Assembly (NCBI RefSeq): GCF_022836435.1
Contig: NZ_BQXC01000001.1
Location: 1,376,121 to 1,440,120, forward strand
DNA: 64,000 bases
Origin: Nitrosomonas sp. PY1
GTDB taxonomy: Bacteria > Pseudomonadota > Gammaproteobacteria > Burkholderiales > Nitrosomonadaceae
Direction: 5' to 3'
The translations under genes and the position numbers were made by a program. The number at the start of each line of letters is the position of its first letter. Positions within the stretch are counted from its first letter, which is position 1. Under the pieces are notes generated by a model. That model did no database searches. It saw nothing but the letters and a program-made list of their open reading frames with translations, and was not told the DNA's origin. Shown piece after piece: positions 55,602 to 64,000 of this stretch.

Positions 55602-58493
55602 CTAATGCGCAGGATGTTTGGGCGGAAATATACAATTATTATCCATCAATAATTTTTCAAATGCCTTTGCCTTAATAGGCTGCGAATATAAAAAACCTTG
55701 CCCGTAATCACACCCGAGACGCATCAATAACTCCTGTTGCGCTTTTGTCTCAACTCCCTCTGCAATAGTTTTAATTTTAAGCTTGTGCGCCATCACAATA
55801 ATCGCCTCGACCAAAGTGCGATCAGTTTCATTTTCCATCAATTGATTAATAAAAATCCGATCTATCTTTAAATAATCAATATCAAACTTCTTGAGATAGG
55901 ATAATGACGAGAAACCCGTACCGAAATCATCGATCGATACCTCAATACCATTATTGTGGAACTCGAGTAGATGCTCTTGAACAACCGATGAGTCCTTTAA
56001 TAAAAGGCTTTCGGTGATTTCAACATTAATACTGTTACCGGGTAATCCGAGCCGCTCTAGCTCCTTTAACCAGCTAAACTTATTCATAAACTTGAATTGT
56101 AGCGGTGACATATTGACGCTGATCTGTACATTACAACCCCACCGCTCAGAGCACTGCTGAATCAGCGCGATGGCATGCTTAAATACCGCATCACCCACTT
56201 CTAAGATCAAACCACTCTCTTCTGCCAGAGGAATAAAAACACTCGGACTAACTAACCCTCGGCGCTGATGATTCCAACGCACCAACGCTTCTCCTTTCAC
56301 AAAACAACCACTTGATAGATCGATGATAGGTTGATAATACACTTGCAGTTCATTTTTCTCGATAGCTTGACGCAGGTCGCGAATTAATATCATTTTCTCA
56401 TGCGCTTCGCGTTGCATGGATGGAGTAAAACACGAAAAACGATTACGCCCTTCATGTTTTGCGGCATACATTGCTTGATCGGCGTGCTTCATTAGAGTTT
56501 TCATCTGCATGCCATCATCTGGATAGAACACGATCCCGATACTGGTCGAAATATAATAATCCGTTTGGTTACGATCAAAATTAAAAGGCTCGTTCAAGCT
56601 CTGAATAATACTCTGCGCAATTAGTCTGATTTGCGTGCGATTAGCGATCATTGATAAAATTACGGCAAACTCATCCCCTCCCAAACGGGCTACGGTATCC
56701 TGCTCCGTGATACAATTCTTGATACGGATAGCAACCTGCTTTAATAATTCGTCGCCTTTATCATGACCCAAAGTATCATTGATATCTTTAAAATGATCTA
56801 AATCTAAAAATAATAATGCTAGCAACGAACCATTCTTGCGAGATTCTTGAATTTTCATCTCAAGCCGGTCTTTAAATAAATTACGATTTGGTAATCCCGT
56901 CAGTGAATCGTAATTCGCCTGGAACAAAAGTAACTCATCTTTCTTTTTCTTTTCGGTGATATCGGTAAATTGCGATACATAATAATGAATGCAATTATCT
57001 TTGTGGCGAATCACGCTAATGCTGACCCACTTTGCATGTAGCGTACCATCTTTATGTTTATCCCAGATTTCACCTTGCCAATGATCATCGTTAAAAAGTG
57101 TTCGGCGTATTTCTTGATAAAAATCGGCATCATGACACCCAGAACGCAAAAATTCCGGACTTTTACCTTGAACATCCGTTAAGGTATACCCCGTCATTCG
57201 TGTAAAAGCTGGGTTTATTTGTATAATCAAATCATTTTCATCGGCCACCATAATCGCTTCGCTACTCGATTGGTAAATGGTTGCGGCCAAGCGCATCGAA
57301 TCGTAGGTATGCTTTTCTTTAGTGATATCCTGATAAGTTCCCAGCACACCAATAATTTCATTGCGGTGATTTCGCAGCGGTACTTTCGATGTCCTTTGCC
57401 ACAGAATCCTTCCATCGGGCGAATTACGGGGCTCCTCGTAAGCCAGCTTTGAGAGACCTGTATCAATTACATGGCGGTCATCATTACGATAAATATCCGC
57501 ATGTTTCTTGCCATGCAAATCATAGTCGTTTTTACCAATAATTTGCTGCATCGATTCCGCCCCATTATCCTTAGCAAAAGCTGAGTTACAGCCGATATAA
57601 TTTAATTCATTATCTTTCCAGAAAATTCGAACGGGAGCCGTATCGATAATTGTTTCCAGAAGATTGCGAGACTCGACTAACGCTATCTCCTTCATCTTCC
57701 TATCGGTAATGTCCGCAATAGTACCTACATAACCCAACACATTTCCTCGACAATCACGTTCTGTTTGCGCGCGCCCAACAATCCATTTAATTTTTTGCTG
57801 CTGAGTTTGGAATCGATATTCCGAAACGAATTGCCTTTGTTGCTGTACGGTATTACGCCATTCGTATAGAACGCGCACTCTGTCGTCGGAATGAACGCAG
57901 TTAATCCACGCGGACCCCAACACCATTTCATCGCACACATCGGCAATTTCACACCATCGTTCATTCACGTAAACATATTCCCCTGCAGCATCGGTTCTAA
58001 AGATACCGATGGGCGCTAGCTCTGCTACGCTACGAAAAAGCTGCTCATTGTCGCGCAAAGTTTTTTCAATATTTTTTTGTTGGGTAATATCAATAATAAT
58101 GCCACGCCAACAGGTCGCCTTATTTTTATTGCGCTGCGGAATAGAATAGCTCCATATCCATTTCTCACCGCTTGATGTTTCAATAGGATATTCATAAACC
58201 CACGGTACTAAATTCTCTAAAGAATTTTGCAAAGAAGCTTCTAAAGCTGGAATAAATTCGAGAGGGACCTTATCGAAAATAATTTTCACATTGGCCATAC
58301 ATTCAGCTGCAGTATAACCAATCAAGTCAACAACACTTTCACTAATAAAAGGTAAAGATCGATATTTTTCTTCATCAACGCAAAACTCAAAAGCAACACC
58401 GGGAACGCTTTTGATAAAATCATCAAAGCGCTTATCACGTATTCTGAAACTAGTGGAATCTTGATTGAGTAAATGACCTAAATCTGGTTTCAT
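55602..58493 (-). CDS. PAS-PAS-PAS-PAS-GGDEF-EAL c-di-GMP signalling protein
   Basis: A 963-residue cytoplasmic protein without membrane segments. Four PAS/PAC units lie at about 25-140, 150-265, 275-395 and 405-515, each ending in a DIT(D/E/Q)-type PAC tail. The GGDEF domain (~525-690) has an intact active site VARLGGDEFAVIL (605-609). The EAL domain (~705-955) has intact motifs GEALVRW (735-737), NVEITESLLL, DDFGTGFSSL and KIDRIFI. Both synthase and phosphodiesterase activities are therefore possible; in such hybrids one usually dominates. Inputs may be redox, oxygen or small ligands; no haem or flavin motif could be assigned. Confidence 0.95.
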   Translation of the reverse strand: MKPDLGHLLNQDSTSFRIRDKRFDDFIKSVPGVAFEFCVDEEKYRSLPFISESVVDLIGYTAAECMANVKIIFDKVPLEFIPALEASLQNSLENLVPWVYEYPIETSSGEKWIWSYSIPQRNKNKATCWRGIIIDITQQKNIEKTLRDNEQLFRSVAELAPIGIFRTDAAGEYVYVNERWCEIADVCDEMVLGSAWINCVHSDDRVRVLYEWRNTVQQQRQFVSEYRFQTQQQKIKWIVGRAQTERDCRGNVLGYVGTIADITDRKMKEIALVESRNLLETIIDTAPVRIFWKDNELNYIGCNSAFAKDNGAESMQQIIGKNDYDLHGKKHADIYRNDDRHVIDTGLSKLAYEEPRNSPDGRILWQRTSKVPLRNHRNEIIGVLGTYQDITKEKHTYDSMRLAATIYQSSSEAIMVADENDLIIQINPAFTRMTGYTLTDVQGKSPEFLRSGCHDADFYQEIRRTLFNDDHWQGEIWDKHKDGTLHAKWVSISVIRHKDNCIHYYVSQFTDITEKKKKDELLLFQANYDSLTGLPNRNLFKDRLEMKIQESRKNGSLLALLFLDLDHFKDINDTLGHDKGDELLKQVAIRIKNCITEQDTVARLGGDEFAVILSMIANRTQIRLIAQSIIQSLNEPFNFDRNQTDYYISTSIGIVFYPDDGMQMKTLMKHADQAMYAAKHEGRNRFSCFTPSMQREAHEKMILIRDLRQAIEKNELQVYYQPIIDLSSGCFVKGEALVRWNHQRRGLVSPSVFIPLAEESGLILEVGDAVFKHAIALIQQCSERWGCNVQISVNMSPLQFKFMNKFSWLKELERLGLPGNSINVEITESLLLKDSSVVQEHLLEFHNNGIEVSIDDFGTGFSSLSYLKKFDIDYLKIDRIFINQLMENETDRTLVEAIIVMAHKLKIKTIAEGVETKAQQELLMRLGCDYGQGFLYSQPIKAKAFEKLLMDNNCIFPPKHPAH

Positions 58494-58817
58494 CGTTAAG
58501 CATTCATCCCTTTATTTAATGATTAAAAGCTTATACCGAACACATCGATTACAATACTATGTAGCAAATAGTTGAGATTAACACATCATATATATTTAAT
58601 TAACAACCACATAAAAAAATCATAACCACCTTCTAACAGAGTGCATAGTGAAAATTACAGGTTTAGCTGGAGCAGTTGTTTTAAGTTTAAGCCGAGCGAA
58701 CTTTATTCCTTTTCATACATCTTTGTCACATTGCGGTAAAATCCACACTTTCATGATAATTTAGAAGCTGGTAGTAAACTTCTAAGTATGTTTTTTTTAT
58801 TCACAGGTTACTACTGT
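58494..58817. promoter_or_regulatory. Divergent promoter region between the GGDEF-EAL gene and sdaA
   Basis: 324 AT-rich bases between two divergent genes; both promoters must lie here. I see no clear operator, hairpin or RNA gene in it. Confidence 0.35.
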
Positions 58818-60197
58818 ATGTTTATTAGTACGCTTGATCTTTTCAAAATTGGTATTGGCCCATCCAGTTCACATACTATGGGTCCGATGGTAGCAGCTAA
58901 GAACTTCCGTGATCTTCTGGAAAATTTTATTTCCAACAATACCGTTTCCGATTTTCTTCATGTCCGTTGCACGTTGCGAGGATCGCTTGCTTTTACTGGT
59001 AAGGGTCACGCCACCGACCGAGCTGTTACCTTAGGTATGTATCGACATACTCCGCAGGCTCTGGCAAAAATAGATGTCAACACACTTTTCCAAGAACTCT
59101 GGCAACAGAATTCTTTTTATACCGATAACGATAGATTAATTCACTTTAAGCCTATCGAAGACATCGTTTTTGATCGTAGTGACCCGCTTCCTGAGCACCC
59201 TAACGGTATGATCTTTCAGTTGCTCGATGGCACAGGTAAAACGCTACTTAGCGAAACCTATTTCTCAATTGGTGGAGGCTTTATTTCAACCATTGCTGAA
59301 ATTGGACAAATCGTCGCACCTCTCAAAATTGAACCAGTACAGTCGTGCGGTTTCCCTTTTGAGAGCGCCAATCAAATGATGAAAATGTCACTCGATAGTA
59401 AGTATTCGGTGAGCTCTATGAAACGTAGCAATGAGCAAGAGCGGATGAGTGAAATAGAACTGAATCAAGGTCTCGATGCGATCTGGGATGCCATGCGCAC
59501 TTGTCTAGAAAAAGGACTGATCACGGAAGGAAGGTTACCGGGTGGGCTCAATATCAAGCGTCGTGCAGTTGCTTTATATCAGCAACTACAAAACCAACCA
59601 GACAAAGCCAATATGAACGATTGGCTTTGTGCTTACGCAATGGCTGTAAATGAAGAAAACGCTGCAGGCCATATGGTTGTTACTGCTCCAACCAACGGAG
59701 CAGCCGGCGTTATACCAGCAGTCATTTATTATTTAGTTAAACACGAAGGTATTACTCTCGAACAAGTGCGTGATTTTTTGCTAGTTGCAGGTGCAATTGG
59801 CGGATTAATCAAACACAATAGCTCAATTTCAGGAGCAGAAGTGGGTTGCCAGGGCGAGGTAGGCTCTGCTTCGGCGATGGCGGCGGCTGGCATATGTGCT
59901 GTTAAAGGTGGATCCACGGAGCAAATCGAGAATGCTGCTGAAATCGCGTTAGAGCATCATTTGGGAATGACTTGCGATCCAGTCGGTAGCCTTGTTCAAG
60001 TACCTTGTATTGAGCGCAACGGTTTTGGCGCAATCAAAGCTTATACCGCTGCGTCGCTTGCCATACGTGGAGATGGTCAACACTTCATGTCACTCGATAA
60101 TTGCATTGCAGCAATGAAACAAACCGGATTGGAAATGTCAGTAAAGTATAAAGAAACTTCATTAGGAGGCTTAGCCGTCAGTATCACGGAATGCTAA
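58818..60197 (+). CDS. sdaA: L-serine dehydratase (iron-sulfur type)
   Basis: Deaminates L-serine to pyruvate and ammonia using a [4Fe-4S] cluster. From ATG 58818 the protein has 459 residues and opens [20 protein letters not shown], the standard start; a start 30 bases upstream is less likely. Cluster and active-site segments are visible: [14 protein letters not shown]-like [20 protein letters not shown] and [20 protein letters not shown]. It is the single-chain form (beta and alpha parts fused), as in E. coli SdaA/SdaB. Confidence 0.95.
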   Translation: MFISTLDLFKIGIGPSSSHTMGPMVAAKNFRDLLENFISNNTVSDFLHVRCTLRGSLAFTGKGHATDRAVTLGMYRHTPQALAKIDVNTLFQELWQQNSFYTDNDRLIHFKPIEDIVFDRSDPLPEHPNGMIFQLLDGTGKTLLSETYFSIGGGFISTIAEIGQIVAPLKIEPVQSCGFPFESANQMMKMSLDSKYSVSSMKRSNEQERMSEIELNQGLDAIWDAMRTCLEKGLITEGRLPGGLNIKRRAVALYQQLQNQPDKANMNDWLCAYAMAVNEENAAGHMVVTAPTNGAAGVIPAVIYYLVKHEGITLEQVRDFLLVAGAIGGLIKHNSSISGAEVGCQGEVGSASAMAAAGICAVKGGSTEQIENAAEIALEHHLGMTCDPVGSLVQVPCIERNGFGAIKAYTAASLAIRGDGQHFMSLDNCIAAMKQTGLEMSVKYKETSLGGLAVSITEC

Positions 60198-60272
60198 GAC
60201 GTTCTTCCGGAAATTTAAGACATATCCAATCAGACTGAAAACTATATGTATTCTTGTATGGTGGATACTCGC

Positions 60273-60620
60273 TTATTTTTTGATTTCTGTAGATGTCACA
60301 AAAATTAAAGTAGTGAATGTGCGATTCAGCGTTTTGCTGGTAAAGTTGCTCATCGTCATGTTTTTCACATAACGAATATGATCGCCTTTCTTGACCTGCG
60401 TAGTAGGTGCGGCGATCCAGAAACGCCCCCCTGCATTTTCCAGCTCCATATAGGTATAACCAGTTGTATCAATCACATCAACCACCACACCTTCATTTTT
60501 CGCCGAACTGTCATTGGATAATTGTATATTTTGCGCGTCTTGCGGCTCATGATGCAACGCCATGACATTAAATGAATAAAACATCAACAAGGTAATTAAT
60601 GATAAAAAAGAAATCTTCAT
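60273..60620 (-). CDS. NrfJ-like small secreted protein
   Basis: A 115-residue protein from ATG 60620, which has GGAG eight bases upstream. A signal peptide covers ~1-21 (ending in VMA). The mature domain reads DTTGYTYMELENAGGRFWIA, then AAPTTQVKKGDHI and MSNFTSKTLNRTFTTLIFV. This is the pattern of the NrfJ-related OB-fold-like proteins found near cytochrome c nitrite reductase genes in some bacteria; no nrfA is in this window. Function unknown. It follows the trmH gene in the same direction. Confidence 0.65.
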   Translation of the reverse strand: MKISFLSLITLLMFYSFNVMALHHEPQDAQNIQLSNDSSAKNEGVVVDVIDTTGYTYMELENAGGRFWIAAPTTQVKKGDHIRYVKNMTMSNFTSKTLNRTFTTLIFVTSTEIKK

Positions 60621-60676
60621 AAGCACTACTCCGAAAGTTACAAATAGATAATATCTGCGTATCATACACTGTGGCG

Positions 60677-61492
60677 TTATTTAGCATCAATCCTATTATC
60701 TGCAGCAATATTGTCTTGCCTTACTTTTTCAAACATACAAATCGCAGCTGCTGCAGCCACATTTAATGATTCTGTTTTACCAGGCATTGGAATCCTAATA
60801 ACCTCATCAGCTTGTTGCATCAACTCGGAAGATATCCCGCTACCCTCATTACCAAACACGAAAGCTACTGGGCCTCGTAATGAAATATCAAACAGGTCTT
60901 TTGTTGCAGTAAGCGAAGTAGCAACCACCTGACCCGGGAAGCCTTGGGCAATTTTAACTAAATTACTATTTTCATAGATATCTAAAAAGAATTGTCCCCC
61001 CATACCTGCACGTAATGTTTTGGGCGACCAAGCATCACTACAGTTATTCGATAAATAAGCGTTATTGGCATTAGCTGAAGCAGCAGAACGTAAAATAGAA
61101 CCAAGGTTGCCAGGATCTTGAATATTTTCTAGCAACAGGGAAAAATCTTCCACAACATTATTGTCAACTTTCTCTACCACCGGTTTAGCAATGATTGCTA
61201 ATATACCCGTGGGCGCTTTAACCGGAGAAACTATCCGCATTAGCGCATCACTTACAACCACAATCTTTGGCAAAGCAACGCCCAAAAGCTCATGTAAGCT
61301 TTTTGAATTGTCGCAATGTCGAAGATAGGATTCGCTGGCAATGACTTGCTCAGGAAAGCCCCAAGCGGCTCGATATGTTTGTATCAAATGCAAGCCATCA
61401 AGCAATGTCAAGTTTGTTTCTTTGCGATAATGCGTGGATTCTTCTAGTTTGATTAAACGTTTAATCAATGGATGCTGACGAGAAGTGATCAT
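60677..61492 (-). CDS. TrmH/SpoU family RNA 2'-O-methyltransferase
   Basis: A 271-residue SPOUT-class methyltransferase of rRNA or tRNA. The knot motifs are present: motif 1 LLENIQDPGNLGSILRSAAS, motif 2 VAFVFGNEGSGIS and motif 3 IRIPMPGKTESLNVAAAAAI. The N-terminal substrate-binding part (TSRQHPLIKRLIKLEESTHY) matches the RlmB/TsnR-like branch; the exact RNA target is not clear. It follows hisD by 33 bases and may be the end of the sodB-hisG-hisD transcript. Confidence 0.92.
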   Translation of the reverse strand: MITSRQHPLIKRLIKLEESTHYRKETNLTLLDGLHLIQTYRAAWGFPEQVIASESYLRHCDNSKSLHELLGVALPKIVVVSDALMRIVSPVKAPTGILAIIAKPVVEKVDNNVVEDFSLLLENIQDPGNLGSILRSAASANANNAYLSNNCSDAWSPKTLRAGMGGQFFLDIYENSNLVKIAQGFPGQVVATSLTATKDLFDISLRGPVAFVFGNEGSGISSELMQQADEVIRIPMPGKTESLNVAAAAAICMFEKVRQDNIAADNRIDAK

Positions 61493-61525
61493 CGCAACCG
61501 ATCAATATTAAAATCAGCTATGCCA

Positions 61526-62824
61526 CTAATCTTTAAAGCGATATTCTGCTGATCGTGCGTGAGCTTGTAAACCTTCACCATGAGCCAATACCGAGGCAAT
61601 CCTACCTAATTTGGCAGTATCTTGTGGTCCTACTTGTATCAAGCTACTCCGCTTCTGAAAATCATACACGCCAAGTGGTGAGGAAAAGCGGGCAGTACGA
61701 GAAGTCGGCAGTACGTGATTGGGTCCCGCGCAATAGTCGCCAAATGCTTCGCAGGTATTTTTACCAATAAAAATAGCGCCTGCATGATAGATTTTATCAA
61801 GCCATTTTTCTGGTTGATCAATCGATAACTCTAGATGCTCAGGTGCAATTTTATTGGATATTTCACATGCTTCATCCAAGCTTCGCACTTGAATTAGGGC
61901 GCCTCGATTTTTCAATGATGTACGAATAATCTCCTGCCGAGGCATTTCCGGTAGCAACCGCTCGATACTCTGCATAACTTGCTTTAAAAATACTTGATCG
62001 GGGCATAGCAAAATCGACTGTGCCATTTCATCATGCTCAGCTTGAGAAAATAAGTCCATCACGATCCAATCAGGATCGGTTTTACCGTCACATATTACTA
62101 AGATCTCGGAAGGACCCGCTACCATATCGATCCCGACAATACCAAAAACGCGCCGCTTAGCAGCGGCCACATAAGCATTGCCTGGACCGACAATTTTATC
62201 GACTTGTGGTATGGTTTCCGTACCATACGCTAACGCACCAACCGCTTGCGCACCACCAATGGTAAATACACGATCCACCTGACTAATTGCTGCGGCTGCC
62301 AAAACCATATCATTTCTTTCCCGATCTGGTGTAGGCACTACCATAATAAGTTCTTTGACCCCGGCAACTTTAGCTGGAATGGCATTCATCAAAACCGAGG
62401 AAGGATAAGAGGCCTTGCCCCCAGGAACATATAAGCCAACTCGATCGAGGGGCGTCACCTTCTGACCTAATAGACTATTCCCATCCTGATACTGCCATGA
62501 AGCTAACAGTTGCTTTTCATGATAGCCGCGAATCCGGTCGGCTGCTTGCTGTAAAGCTGTACGTTGCTCAATCGGCAAAATCGCTAAAGCATGTTGCAAA
62601 TCAGCATGTGTTAATTCCAAGTCTTGTGCAGCATTAATCGAAAGTCGATCAAAACGATTGGTGTATTCTATGACCGCACTATTTTTTAATTCACGGACAT
62701 CGGCAAGAATCTTGGCAACGGCAACATCGATTGCATCATCCTGCGCGTTTTCAAAAGCCAGCAGCTTGTCAAGATTTTGCTGAAAATCAGTATCGGTTGA
62801 ATTGAGTTGTGTTATCTGCACCAT
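61526..62824 (-). CDS. hisD: Histidinol dehydrogenase
   Basis: Catalyses the last two oxidations of histidine synthesis (histidinol to histidine) with Zn and NAD. The 432 residues carry the signature [19 protein letters not shown], the Zn-region Gln/His in [15 protein letters not shown], the catalytic Glu-His in [12 protein letters not shown] and the C-terminal [20 protein letters not shown]. The gene follows hisG by 24 bases. Confidence 0.97.
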   Translation of the reverse strand: MVQITQLNSTDTDFQQNLDKLLAFENAQDDAIDVAVAKILADVRELKNSAVIEYTNRFDRLSINAAQDLELTHADLQHALAILPIEQRTALQQAADRIRGYHEKQLLASWQYQDGNSLLGQKVTPLDRVGLYVPGGKASYPSSVLMNAIPAKVAGVKELIMVVPTPDRERNDMVLAAAAISQVDRVFTIGGAQAVGALAYGTETIPQVDKIVGPGNAYVAAAKRRVFGIVGIDMVAGPSEILVICDGKTDPDWIVMDLFSQAEHDEMAQSILLCPDQVFLKQVMQSIERLLPEMPRQEIIRTSLKNRGALIQVRSLDEACEISNKIAPEHLELSIDQPEKWLDKIYHAGAIFIGKNTCEAFGDYCAGPNHVLPTSRTARFSSPLGVYDFQKRSSLIQVGPQDTAKLGRIASVLAHGEGLQAHARSAEYRFKD

Positions 62825-62848
62825 CAGTAAATAATGAACATCTCTATA

Positions 62849-63493
62849 TTATTTTTTAACCGTTTCATTAAATGCATCCAAAATAGGTTGAATCGCTTGA
62901 GCTTTTAATTTTAACGCCGCTTGATTAATAATCAATCTCGCCGAAATGGGTACGATCTCTTCCACTGCTTTTAAGTGGTTAGCTTTCAAAGTATTCCCGC
63001 TGGATACCAAATCAACAATTGCATCAGCTAGTCCGACTAAAGGCGCCAGCTCCATCGATCCATATAATTTGATCAAATCGACATGAACACCTTTATTAGC
63101 AAAGTGTTCTCGCGCAGTTTGGACATATTTCGTAGCTACGCGCAGTCGTGCACCTTGTCGTACTGCAGACTCATAATCAAATCCATCTGGTACGGCTACC
63201 ATTAGACGGCAGCGTGCAATATTCAAATCCAACGGCTGATAAAGCCCTGCCCCGCCATGTTCCAATAGCACATCCTTACCCGCGACACCGAGATCGGCCG
63301 CACCATATTGCACATAAGTCGGCACATCCGTAGCTCGCACAATGATCAATCGAACATTGGAACGATTGGTGGACAAAATCAGTTTGCGCGATGATTCTGG
63401 GTCGTCGCTAGCAATGATTCCGGCCGACTTAAGTAGCGGCGTAGTATCCTCGAAAATCCGCCCTTTTGATAAGGCGATGGTGATATCCGTCAT
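62849..63493 (-). CDS. hisG: ATP phosphoribosyltransferase, short form
   Basis: First enzyme of histidine synthesis. At 214 residues it is the short HisG form without the C-terminal ACT-like regulatory domain, which in all known cases needs the HisRS-like partner HisZ; hisZ is not in this window. It opens [20 protein letters not shown], and the PRPP-binding signature is [18 protein letters not shown]. The gene lies 12 bases after sodB and 24 before hisD. Confidence 0.96.
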   Translation of the reverse strand: MTDITIALSKGRIFEDTTPLLKSAGIIASDDPESSRKLILSTNRSNVRLIIVRATDVPTYVQYGAADLGVAGKDVLLEHGGAGLYQPLDLNIARCRLMVAVPDGFDYESAVRQGARLRVATKYVQTAREHFANKGVHVDLIKLYGSMELAPLVGLADAIVDLVSSGNTLKANHLKAVEEIVPISARLIINQAALKLKAQAIQPILDAFNETVKK

Positions 63494-63505
63494 AAAACTA
63501 GAATC

Positions 63506-64000
63506 TTACTCGAGATTGGCTGCAGCAAAATCCCAGTTAACCAACTTATCCAGTATCATGTTCACATAATCTGCACGACGATTCTGATAATCAAGATAAT
63601 AGGCATGTTCCCATACATCAATGGTCAATAACGGACGAAGGTTTTTGGTGATTGGCGATTCAGCGTTACCGGTCTTAGCAACAGTAATTTTTCCGCCATC
63701 AACCACTAGCCAAGCCCAGCCGCTACCAAATTGCGTAACAGCAGCTTGTGCAAATTCCTTCTTGCAATTCTCTATACTGCCAAATGAAGCTTCAATTTTT
63801 TGTTTTAATGTACCAGTCGGTTCACCACCGCCGTTAGGCTTCAAGCTATGCCAATAAAACATATGATTCCAGACCTGTGCAGCATTATTAAAAATTGCTG
63901 CCTTATCAGCCTGTCCAGCAGAAGCTTTGATAATCTCTTCGAGAGATTTACCTGCCAAATCGCTATTTGCAACCAAATTATTCAAGTTATCGACATATGT
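63506..64000 (-). CDS. sodB: Superoxide dismutase, Fe type (5' end outside window)
   Basis: The frame is open through the window end (164 codons visible), and the first residues [20 protein letters not shown] show that the N-terminal ~35 residues lie beyond it. Metal ligands seen are His in the FYWHSL segment and the Asp-His pair of [27 protein letters not shown], with Ala after Trp, and the general sequence favour Fe over Mn. It removes superoxide in the cytoplasm. It is the first visible gene of sodB-hisG-hisD-trmH. Confidence 0.95.
   Translation of the reverse strand, partial: TYVDNLNNLVANSDLAGKSLEEIIKASAGQADKAAIFNNAAQVWNHMFYWHSLKPNGGGEPTGTLKQKIEASFGSIENCKKEFAQAAVTQFGSGWAWLVVDGGKITVAKTGNAESPITKNLRPLLTIDVWEHAYYLDYQNRRADYVNMILDKLVNWDFAAANLE

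Overview
The window reads as a chromosomal segment of a betaproteobacterial ammonia oxidiser of the Nitrosomonas type. This is an inference from gene content: a complete urease operon ureDABC-ureEFG followed by a urea transporter, a formate/nitrite-family channel, a flavin prenyltransferase, several porins, a TIGR04073-type exosortase-associated protein, abundant insertion-sequence debris, and moderate-to-low GC. No ammonia monooxygenase, hydroxylamine dehydrogenase or rRNA gene lies here, so the genus is probable rather than proven.

Layout. 1-8.7 kb, minus strand: SYLF lipoprotein (cut by the window edge), a helical hypothetical protein, then the conserved block ftsK-lolA-rarA-serS, a membrane protein with a degenerate GGDEF domain, and an RDD protein. 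8.8-11 kb, plus: tonB-exbB-exbD behind a Fur-like box. 11.2-13 kb: SLC13/TrkA-C permease. 13.2-16.6 kb: accessory module of a SEFIR-P-loop ATPase and a winged-helix/TPR protein with nine 48-residue repeats, which together look like one STAND immune receptor split over two reading frames; a decayed tRNA-like sequence precedes it. 16.7-26.6 kb: formate/nitrite channel, hemW, ABC exporter pair, tesA, rluC, rne. 26.7-35.6 kb: TIGR04073 protein, outer-membrane barrel protein, urease operon and urea transporter, closed by a perfect palindromic terminator. 35.7-37 kb: exported MsrA-thioredoxin-MsrB fusion. 37.1-39.4 kb: scar zone with a decayed IS3-family element, ubiX and further debris. 39.4-45.4 kb: metY, ABC-F ATPase, VOC protein, dolichol/phytol-kinase-like membrane protein, RIO kinase.

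45.7-51.3 kb is the most unusual stretch. It holds a 65-residue peptide with a textbook double-glycine leader, a porin, and divergent from the porin a three-gene operon: an exported beta-propeller with regularly spaced histidines, a Sco1-type copper chaperone and a secreted protein of unknown family. The region between the divergent genes carries two copies of a ~32-bp operator-like motif. The combination suggests a regulated periplasmic copper-dependent enzyme system that I cannot match to a named family.

51.5-64 kb: PoxB-like TPP enzyme, thiopurine methyltransferase, an IS1111-type element with a premature stop in its transposase, a four-PAS GGDEF-EAL protein, L-serine dehydratase, an NrfJ-like small protein, then trmH, hisD, hisG and sodB in a tight minus-strand cluster; sodB is cut by the window end.

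Common threads: nitrogen supply (urea uptake and hydrolysis), metal handling (TonB energising, Sco, Fe-SOD), envelope redox repair (Msr fusion), c-di-GMP signalling, and a modest mobile/defence component.
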